Assembly (NCBI GenBank): GCA_002633085.1
Contig: NSIV01000006.1
Location: 1-64,000 of the forward strand
Length of the DNA stretch: 64,000 nt
Reading direction: 5' to 3'
Source: Curvibacter sp. PD_MW3
GTDB lineage: Bacteria; Pseudomonadota; Gammaproteobacteria; Burkholderiales; Burkholderiaceae_C
The notes beneath the pieces are model-generated. The model was not told the origin of the DNA, ran no database searches, and saw only the letters and a list, made by a program, of their open reading frames with translations. This document shows, one piece after another, positions 58,252 to 64,000 of the stretch. Each line of letters opens with the position of its first letter. Position 1 is the stretch's first letter. Made by a program: the position numbers and the translations under genes.

Positions 58252-59277
58252 TCAAGACAAAGCATATGTAAAGTTCAATTGAGTTGTGTTATTGACGACC
58301 ATCCATTGAAGTGTGGCAAGAAGAACTGCAAGTGCCAGATCTTCATTTCGCGATAGCTCGGCATGGAAATCTTCAAACTTTTTAACAGCGTCAAACTCCG
58401 TGAAGCGAAGAGGTAGATCCACGTCGCCATGCAATAGCCGCGACCGAAAGTCATAAACAACGCCAAAGGCTTTCTTGTTCTCAGTCCTGGGACCAAGGAG
58501 GGCTTCGGTTTTTGCGAGCAGCTGCTCCTTCATGCCCACATTGCTCCTTGAATAGAGTGCTTCCAACCCGAGCAGGATCCAGACAAGCTCAATCGAGCTT
58601 GTCTTCTTGAGATCAGATGCGGTCAAGTGGCTAACGGCTGCCAAAGCACGGCCGAGGTGACCTACTCCAATCCCATCCGCCAATGCACCTGAATCGCGAA
58701 GCCAGTTCCATCCCTGCAAGAGATCGGGCTTAAAGAACTTCGGCCAGCCAAGTCGCTGTGAGGCCTCGACTGCGTAAAAAAGATGCTCGGCGAAGAACGG
58801 CGGCGTCGTTTCAGCTTGTTTGTTCTTTACGAAGGCGTAGCCGTGTTCGGCTGACAGTGAGCCTGGTCGAAGGATATTGGCCAAAAGTAAAAAAGTATTG
58901 ATCTCCAACTGCAAGCACGTTAGCGCATGTCGTTCACTTAAGCTCACTATCTCTTCCGCACTGAAATTGGCTGCCTCTGAAGCTTCGACGTTTCGCAGGA
59001 AGTCCTTGACACATTGATGACCGTCGACTTCGAAGACGATAAGCCTGTACTGTCGGAACTGTGAAGGTGGCTGCCAAATGCTGGCCAGCAACGGTTCTTG
59101 TGACGGATCGTTAACGACACGAATGTGAATGGTCGATTCACCGAATACTTTATCTAGTGGCGCAATAGCGCGAACGCTTCGCAGCTCTTTCAAAGTTTTG
59201 TCTTGGTGTAAGCGGTGAGCGTGTTCCGATTGCATCGGTGCCATGATGGGAAGCATGGCAGTTAGAGGAAGCGCCAT
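58252..59277 (-). CDS. HEPN (Apea-like) domain protein, probably acquired
   Basis: A 341-aa cytoplasmic protein. The C-terminal part (about residues 230-330) has LVWILLGLEALYS, then GPRTENKKAFGVVYDFRSRL and LHGD: an Rx4H motif (Arg278-His283) as in HEPN/Apea-like RNases. The N-terminal 1-150 is not recognised. Base composition is clearly less GC-rich than both neighbours, codon use differs, and the gene stands alone between the glycan cassette and cysB. This suggests recent transfer; a role in RNA cleavage or defence is inference. Confidence 0.65.
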   Translation of the reverse strand: MALPLTAMLPIMAPMQSEHAHRLHQDKTLKELRSVRAIAPLDKVFGESTIHIRVVNDPSQEPLLASIWQPPSQFRQYRLIVFEVDGHQCVKDFLRNVEASEAANFSAEEIVSLSERHALTCLQLEINTFLLLANILRPGSLSAEHGYAFVKNKQAETTPPFFAEHLFYAVEASQRLGWPKFFKPDLLQGWNWLRDSGALADGIGVGHLGRALAAVSHLTASDLKKTSSIELVWILLGLEALYSRSNVGMKEQLLAKTEALLGPRTENKKAFGVVYDFRSRLLHGDVDLPLRFTEFDAVKKFEDFHAELSRNEDLALAVLLATLQWMVVNNTTQLNFTYALS

Positions 59278-59552
59278 TTAATCCACCAAACGTAATTTAG
59301 ATGGCAAAAGTGCGAAATAACACGGCTGGATGTTCATGGCGTACGCCTCCTCTGTTGCAGCTAAGTGCCTGTTTTATAAAGATATTCTGTCAGTTTGCGG
59401 GTCCGATCCGAACTATCAACTAACCGTATTAACCCGCAATCCCGCCGAATCGCGCGACGCATCGCCCTGAAAACACGCCCGAATGCGCTCTTTCCGCGCC
59501 TCTTGTTAGACACCCAAGGCATAATAAACCCCAGTTTCAGCTGGAATTCACC

Positions 59553-60506
59553 ATGAACCTGCACCAATTCCGCTTTGTTCAGGAGGCGGCGCGCCACAAC
59601 CTGAACCTGACCGAGGCGGCCAAGGCGCTGCATACCTCGCAGCCCGGCGTGTCCAAGGCCATCATCGAGTTGGAAGAAGAACTCGGCATCGACATCTTCG
59701 CCCGCCACGGCAAGCGGCTCAAGCGCATCACCGAGCCGGGGCAGCACGTGCTCAAGAGCATCGAGCTCATCATGCGCGAGATCGGCAACCTCAAGCGCAT
59801 TGGCGAGCAGTACAGCGCACAGGACAGCGGCACGCTCTCCATAGCCACCACCCACACCCAGGCGCGTTATGTGCTGCCCGAGCCGGTGGCCAAGCTGCGT
59901 GCGGCCTACCCCAAGGTCAACCTGAGCCTGCACCAGGGCACGCCCGACCAGGTGGCGCGCATGCTGATCGACGAGGTGGCCGAGATCGGCATTGCAACCG
60001 AATCGCTCTCCAACTACGACGAGCTCGTCACCCTGCCCTGCTACGAATGGCAGCACATGCTGGTGCTGCCCGCCAGCCACCCGCTGGCGACCAAGGAGCG
60101 CCTGACGCTGGAAGACATCGCCGCCGAGCCGCTGGTGACCTACCACCCCACCTTCACCGGCCGCACCCGCATCGACCATGCCTTCGCCCAGCGCAAGCTG
60201 GAGCCGCGCATCGCGCTGGAAGCCATCGATTCGGACGTGATCACCACTTACGTCAAGCTCGGCATGGGCATCGGCATCGTGGCCGAGATGGCGGTGCGCG
60301 GCATGCCGGCGCAGGCGGCAGACGGCGAGCTGGTGATCCGCCCGCTGGGCCACCTGTTCGGCCAGAACGTGACGCGTGTCGCCTTCAAGCGCGGCGCCTA
60401 CCTGCGCAATTTCGTCTTCGAGTTTGCCGAGTTGCTGAGCGAGCGCCTCAACCGCGACCTGGTGGCGCGCGCCATGACCGGCCACGTCAACGATTACGAG
60501 TTGTGA
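59553..60506 (+). CDS. cysB: CysB-type LysR-family regulator
   Basis: A 317-aa regulator. It starts MNLHQFRFVQEAARHNLNLT, then TSQPGVSKAIIELEEELG (recognition helix) and IFARHGKRLKRITEPG. The effector domain shows LSIATTHTQARYVLPEPVA, LHQGTPDQVARMLID and GIATESLSNYDEL, as in CysB/Cbl, which bind N-acetylserine or sulfate signals. The length is close to E. coli CysB (324). It likely controls sulfur assimilation. Upstream 59278-59552 is a 275-bp divergent gap with no operator identified. Confidence 0.93.
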   Translation: MNLHQFRFVQEAARHNLNLTEAAKALHTSQPGVSKAIIELEEELGIDIFARHGKRLKRITEPGQHVLKSIELIMREIGNLKRIGEQYSAQDSGTLSIATTHTQARYVLPEPVAKLRAAYPKVNLSLHQGTPDQVARMLIDEVAEIGIATESLSNYDELVTLPCYEWQHMLVLPASHPLATKERLTLEDIAAEPLVTYHPTFTGRTRIDHAFAQRKLEPRIALEAIDSDVITTYVKLGMGIGIVAEMAVRGMPAQAADGELVIRPLGHLFGQNVTRVAFKRGAYLRNFVFEFAELLSERLNRDLVARAMTGHVNDYEL

Positions 60507-60519
60507 ACCGTAAGCCCCC

Positions 60520-60595
60520 CTGAGGCGCTATGCGCCTTCCCCCTGAGGGGGACGCTCCCAGTGGCCCGGCGAAGCCGGCTCCACGGGAGCCTTGG
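60520..60595. repeat. GC-rich palindromic element upstream of the aminotransferase
   Basis: It includes CCCCCTGAGGCGCTATGCGC, followed by CCCCCTGAGGGGG, then a GC-rich inverted flank (GGCCCGGCGAAGCCGG). The core is the same as at 22622 and 28215. It lies between cysB and the next gene and may form strong hairpins in the mRNA. Confidence 0.5.
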
Positions 60596-60628
60596 GAAAA
60601 CCCTGCAAGCTATGCGTACCCTCTGAAC

Positions 60629-61786
60629 ATGAATACGAGAACACCTGCACTCAAGAGCCGCCTGCCCAACGTCGGCACCACCATCTTCACCGTCATGTCG
60701 GCGCTGGCGGTCGAGAAAGGCGCCGTCAACCTCGGCCAGGGTTTCCCTGATTTCGACTGCGATCCGCGCCTGGTTGACGCCGTGACCGATGCCATGAAAA
60801 AGGGCCTGAACCAGTACCCGCCCATGACCGGCGTGCCGGTGCTGCGCGAGGCGGTAGCGGCCAAGATCAGTGCGCTCTACGGTCACGCCTACGACGCCAC
60901 CAGCGAGATCACCATCACCGCCGGCGCCACCCAGGCCATCCTGACCGCCATCCTGGCCATCGTGCACCCGGGCGACGAGGTGATCGTGCTGGAGCCCTGC
61001 TACGACAGTTATGTGCCCAACATCGAGCTGGCCGGCGGCGTGGTGGTGCGTGTGCCGCTGACGCCCGGCACCTTCCGCCCCGACTTCGACAAGATTGCCG
61101 CCGCCATCACGCCCAAGACGCGCGCCATCATCACCAACACGCCACACAACCCGAGCGGCACGGTGTGGACGCGCGCGGAGATGCTCAAGCTGCAGGACCT
61201 GCTGGCACCGACCGAGATCCTGCTGATCTCCGACGAGGTCTACGAGCACATGGTGTTCGATGGCCAGCAGCACGAAAGCGCGGCGCGTTTTCCTGGCCTG
61301 GCGGCGCGCGCCTTCATCGTCTCCAGCTTCGGCAAGACCTACCACGTGACGGGCTGGAAGGTCGGTTATTTCGCCGCACCCGCGTCTCTCACGGCCGAGT
61401 TCCGCAAGGTGCACCAATTCAATGTGTTCACCGTCAACACGCCGGTGCAGTACGGCCTGGCCAGCTACATGGCCGACCCCAAACCCTACCTGGAGCTGCC
61501 GGCCTTTTATCAGCGCAAACGCGACCTGTTCCGCGATGGCCTCAAGCGCACCAAGTTCCGCATGCTGCCGGGCGAAGGCACCTACTTCCAGTGTGTCGAC
61601 ATCTCGGCCGTGAGCGACCTGGGCGAGGCCGAGTTCTGCAAATGGCTGACCAGCGAGATCGGCGTGGCCGCCATTCCGCTCTCGGCTTTCTACGGCAACG
61701 GCTTCGATCAGCGCGTGGTGCGCTTCTGCTTTGCCAAGAAGGACGAGACGTTGAACACGGCGCTGGACCGCCTGGCCAAGCTGTGA
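60629..61786 (+). CDS. PLP-dependent aminotransferase, class I (methionine aminotransferase YbdL-like)
   Basis: A 385-aa fold-type I aminotransferase. NLGQGFPDFDCDPRL, TAGATQAILTAI, NTPHNPSGTVW (Asn for PLP), SDEVYEHMVFDG (Asp), and the PLP-Lys motif SSFGKTYHVTGWKVGY are all visible. The N-terminal sequence and LGQGFPDF fit the YbdL/KAT branch, which uses methionine and aromatic substrates. Close to cysB, so a sulfur amino acid role is plausible. The frame extends 5' to 60530 through the palindromic element, but ATG 60629 begins the domain. Confidence 0.9.
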   Translation: MNTRTPALKSRLPNVGTTIFTVMSALAVEKGAVNLGQGFPDFDCDPRLVDAVTDAMKKGLNQYPPMTGVPVLREAVAAKISALYGHAYDATSEITITAGATQAILTAILAIVHPGDEVIVLEPCYDSYVPNIELAGGVVVRVPLTPGTFRPDFDKIAAAITPKTRAIITNTPHNPSGTVWTRAEMLKLQDLLAPTEILLISDEVYEHMVFDGQQHESAARFPGLAARAFIVSSFGKTYHVTGWKVGYFAAPASLTAEFRKVHQFNVFTVNTPVQYGLASYMADPKPYLELPAFYQRKRDLFRDGLKRTKFRMLPGEGTYFQCVDISAVSDLGEAEFCKWLTSEIGVAAIPLSAFYGNGFDQRVVRFCFAKKDETLNTALDRLAKL

Positions 61787-62244
61787 TGCGCGACCCACGG
61801 CAACTGCCCAGCGTGCTGCTGGTGGCCCTGCAGTTCGGCCTGATCGGGCTGCTGGCCTGGCTGGCACTGCCTGCCGTGCTGGCCTGGGCCATCCCGGCCG
61901 AAGCCTGGCTGACGGCGGCGCTCGGCGTGGCGCTGGCCGCCTGGGCAATCAGCGCCAACCGGCCGGGCAACTTCAACATTCGCCCCATTCCCCGCTCGGG
62001 TGGCGTGCTGGTCACGCAGGGCCCCTACCGCTGGATCCGCCACCCGATGTACACCGCCTTCCTGCTCGGTGCCTGGGCGCTGGCCCGGACTGCCGTGCGC
62101 GACGAGGCCTGGTTGGCCTGGTACGTGCTGACGCTGGTGCTGTGGCTCAAGTCGCGTTACGAGGAACGCTGGATGCTGGCACAACATCCGGGCTATGCCG
62201 ACTACCGGCAGCAGACCAAACGCTTCGTTCCCTGGCTTTACTGA
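61786..62244 (+). CDS. Isoprenylcysteine methyltransferase-like small membrane protein
   Basis: A 152-aa protein with four helices. The C-terminal half has GPYRWIRHPMYTAFLLG, YEERWMLAQHPGYADYRQQT and KRFVPWLY, the PEMT/ICMT signature that binds SAM at the membrane. These small bacterial ICMT-like proteins are of unknown substrate. ATG overlaps the aminotransferase stop by one base (TGATG), so they are co-translated. Confidence 0.88.
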   Translation: MRDPRQLPSVLLVALQFGLIGLLAWLALPAVLAWAIPAEAWLTAALGVALAAWAISANRPGNFNIRPIPRSGGVLVTQGPYRWIRHPMYTAFLLGAWALARTAVRDEAWLAWYVLTLVLWLKSRYEERWMLAQHPGYADYRQQTKRFVPWLY

Positions 62245-62251
62245 TCGGCCG

Positions 62252-63193
62252 TCATGCGTTGCGGCGCGACTCGCGCCGGGCAATCCAGAGCGTGGATGCC
62301 GAGATGACCAGGCCACCGATCAGCGTCGACTGACTGGGCTGGTCGGAGAACACCAGCCAGCCCATCAAGGTGGCCCAGACCAGGTCGAGAAACTTCAGCG
62401 ACTGGGTGGCCGAGATGTCGGCCACGCCGTAGGCGCGCGTCAGGCAGTAGTGCGCGCCGCTGCCGAGCAGGCCGCACATCAGATAGCCGGCCCACTGTGC
62501 CGGTGTCGGTGCCTGCCAGTGCAGCAAGGCCAGCGGCAGACTGAGCAGCGTGACGGTGATCGATTGCCACAGCACGATGACGCCGGCTTTCTCGTAGCGC
62601 GTCAGTGCCTTGGTGATGAGAAAGGACGCCGCGAACACGGGCGCCGAGGCTAACATCACCAGGCTGTAGCTGCCGCTGCTGCCCGACAACCCGGGCGCCA
62701 CCACGATCAACACGCCGCCGAAGCCGACCAGTGCAGCCAGCCAGCGTTCCCAGCGCATTGACTCGCGCAGGAACAGCCATGCGCCGAGCATGATGAAGAT
62801 CGGCGTGGTGAAACCGATGGCCGTCATGTCGGCCAGCGAGATATGCGGCAAGGCCACGAACCACAAGCCCAGGGCTGCCGTGTGCACCAGACCGCGCACG
62901 AACTGCCCGCCGATGTGCCGCGGTCGGTAGGCCGCCAGCCCGGAACGCCAGACCAGCGGCAACATGACGAGAAAGCCGCACAGGTAGCGCAGGAACTGCG
63001 ACTCGAAAGGGTCGAGCTGGGCCGTCAGGTAGCGCGACAGGGTGTTGAGCAGCACGAAGCAGATACCGGCCACCAGCGTCCAGAGCAGGCCCTGGACGGC
63101 CGGGTCCAACCGGCCGGCGCGGTGCCGCGTCAGCGCCAGGCGGCGTTCCCACGGACTGCGTTGTGATTTTCTGGAGGGCTCTCTGAGACGCAT
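62252..63193 (-). CDS. EamA/DMT-family transporter
   Basis: A 313-aa membrane protein with about ten helices in two EamA repeats (AVQGLLWTLVAGICFVLLNT and the GWLVFSDQPSQSTLIGGLVI segment). A basic N-terminus (MRLREPSRKSQRSPWERR) precedes the first helix. It is convergent with the methyltransferase-like gene. Probable metabolite exporter; substrate unknown. It is only distantly similar to the DMT protein at 27288-28163. Confidence 0.9.
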   Translation of the reverse strand: MRLREPSRKSQRSPWERRLALTRHRAGRLDPAVQGLLWTLVAGICFVLLNTLSRYLTAQLDPFESQFLRYLCGFLVMLPLVWRSGLAAYRPRHIGGQFVRGLVHTAALGLWFVALPHISLADMTAIGFTTPIFIMLGAWLFLRESMRWERWLAALVGFGGVLIVVAPGLSGSSGSYSLVMLASAPVFAASFLITKALTRYEKAGVIVLWQSITVTLLSLPLALLHWQAPTPAQWAGYLMCGLLGSGAHYCLTRAYGVADISATQSLKFLDLVWATLMGWLVFSDQPSQSTLIGGLVISASTLWIARRESRRNA

Positions 63194-63324
63194 CGGCCCA
63201 GTTTAGTAGGCACGCATACGAATCGTGCGTCGCATCAGGGACTGGGCGAGGTCTAGCTGTTCAGCTGCTGCCAGGCTTTGTAGTTCCGGCATCACATGGC
63301 CAGAGGCCCTATGAGCCTTCACTG

Positions 63325-63364
63325 AAAGGCATGGTCTCAGCTGACCAGCTGAGACCATGCCTTT
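63325..63364 (-). terminator. 19-bp perfect hairpin spanning the hrpA stop
   Basis: AAAGGCATGGTCTCAGCTG (63325-63343) pairs without mismatch with its complement at 63346-63364, with a 2-nt centre. On the minus strand one arm encodes the last residues of HrpA (KAWSQL), and the stop codon (63337-63339) lies in the other. Few T follow, so it may be a terminator of hrpA or a cruciform/transcript end. Confidence 0.7.
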
Positions 63365-64000
63365 TCCAGCCGTTTGATGCTGATCGGCTGCGGCGTGCGC
63401 AGTTCCTGGGCGAAGAAGCTCACGCGCAGTTCCTCCAGCAGCCAGCGGAACTCCTGCAGGCGTTCGTCCATCACGCCCTTGCGCTCGGCCACCAGGCGCC
63501 AGTAGCGTTGCTCCTGCGGCCGCAGTTCGGCCAGGCGGCTGGCGTCGCGTGCCGGGTCGGCGCGGTACTTGTCCAGCCGCAGGGTGATGGCCTTCAGGTA
63601 GCGCGCGAAGTGCTGCAGCTGCGGCCACGGCGTGAGCGCAATGAAGCGTTTGGGCATCAGGCGCTGCAGCTGCTGGGTGCAGTCGGTCGTCGCCTCCGGC
63701 GCGTTTTTGGTGTCCTTGATCTTGCGTGCCGCCACTGCGTACTCGGCCAGGATCACGCCCGTCAGGCGCGCCACCTCGTTGGCGATCAGCGTCAGGCGCC
63801 CGCGCCCTTCGTCCAGTCGGCGCTTGAAGTCGAACTCATCGGCCGGCAAGGGGTCGAGCAGGAAAGCACGGTCGAGCGCCACGTCGATGATCTGCTGGCG
63901 CAACTCTTCCAGGGTGCCGAGCGCCATGTAGGCCACCGCCATCTTCTGCAGGTCCGGGATGTTCTTTTCCAGGTACTTGAGCGCGTCCTTGATCTGCAGC
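63337..64000 (-). CDS. hrpA: ATP-dependent RNA helicase HrpA, C-terminal part (partial at window edge)
   Basis: The frame stays open to the window edge and is 5'-truncated there. Visible are about 221 residues of the C-terminal DUF3418 domain: LKYLEKNIPDLQK (before Met 63942), LMPKRFIALTPWPQLQHFAR, YLKAITLRLDKYRADPARD, and the end LEELRVSFFAQELRTPQPIS with KRLEKAWSQLVS, as in HrpA. The helicase motifs are outside the window. HrpA rescues collided ribosomes on mRNA. The last codons form a perfect hairpin. Confidence 0.93.
   Translation of the reverse strand, partial: LQIKDALKYLEKNIPDLQKMAVAYMALGTLEELRQQIIDVALDRAFLLDPLPADEFDFKRRLDEGRGRLTLIANEVARLTGVILAEYAVAARKIKDTKNAPEATTDCTQQLQRLMPKRFIALTPWPQLQHFARYLKAITLRLDKYRADPARDASRLAELRPQEQRYWRLVAERKGVMDERLQEFRWLLEELRVSFFAQELRTPQPISIKRLEKAWSQLVS

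Noticed and set aside
59278..59552. Operator or ncRNA between the HEPN gene and cysB
   Set aside because: The 275-bp gap has AT-rich patches, but no palindrome or terminator convincing enough to call.

Overview
This window looks like the chromosome of a high-GC betaproteobacterium of the order Burkholderiales, most likely family Comamonadaceae (a Rhodoferax- or Polaromonas-like organism). The reasons are the gene neighbourhoods (rimP-nusA-infB-rbfA-truB-typA; guaB-guaA; ratA-rnfH divergent from smpB; yejABEF next to fabI; holC-pepA divergent from lptFG), the protein sequences, and small GC-rich palindromic elements in several gaps. The species assignment is inference. No rRNA, CRISPR array or prophage was seen. 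There is one tRNA, tRNA-Ser(GGA).

Layout. (1) 1-3220: an anaerobic class III ribonucleotide reductase operon on the minus strand. The glycyl-radical loop is encoded on a separate 69-aa polypeptide between nrdD and nrdG. Upstream lie two NrdR-type boxes and an FNR/ANR-like site. (2) 3220-8700: a decaying region with an IS3-type remnant, a 5'-truncated outer-membrane/usher-like gene, a response regulator, a hybrid histidine kinase broken by one in-frame amber codon, Tn3-family remnants, and a 7TMR-DISM receptor gene cut off by the Tn3 end. (3) 8800-20830: signalling and metabolism. It holds a class III nucleotide cyclase with an FHA domain, an aldehyde dehydrogenase, an LD-carboxypeptidase, a TadA-haloalkane-dehalogenase fusion, a PaiB-like protein, and a three-gene operon (periplasmic binding protein, multi-PAS sensor kinase, receiver-GGDEF-EAL protein) that looks like a complete ligand-to-c-di-GMP pathway. 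(4) 20920-36520: housekeeping, with purine synthesis, tmRNA partner SmpB, RatA/RnfH, a valine-catabolism-type hydrolase, a DMT exporter, and the large translation/transcription operon from rimP to typA. (5) 36550-45390: the yejABEF peptide transporter, fabI, and a basic amino acid decarboxylase. (6) 45500-53480: NfeD/SPFH membrane pair, tRNA-Ser, an orphan LivK-like lipoprotein, holC, pepA, lptFG and cbiX. (7) 53500-58180: a tightly packed five-gene cassette (PAP2 phosphatase, UbiA-type phosphoribosyl-polyprenyl synthase-like enzyme, flippase-like protein, GT-C glycosyltransferase, HAD-IB phosphatase). It resembles a polyprenyl-phosphate-pentose donor pathway followed by surface glycosylation. 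(8) 58250-64000: a low-GC HEPN-domain gene, cysB, an aminotransferase, a small methyltransferase-like membrane protein, a DMT transporter and the 3' part of hrpA.

The most notable points are the split class III reductase, the TadA-dehalogenase fusion, the SBP-kinase-EAL operon, the polyprenyl-pentose-like cassette, the amber-interrupted kinase, and a dispersed palindrome (TGCTAT, 7 nt, ATAGCA) found four times, twice inside coding sequence.
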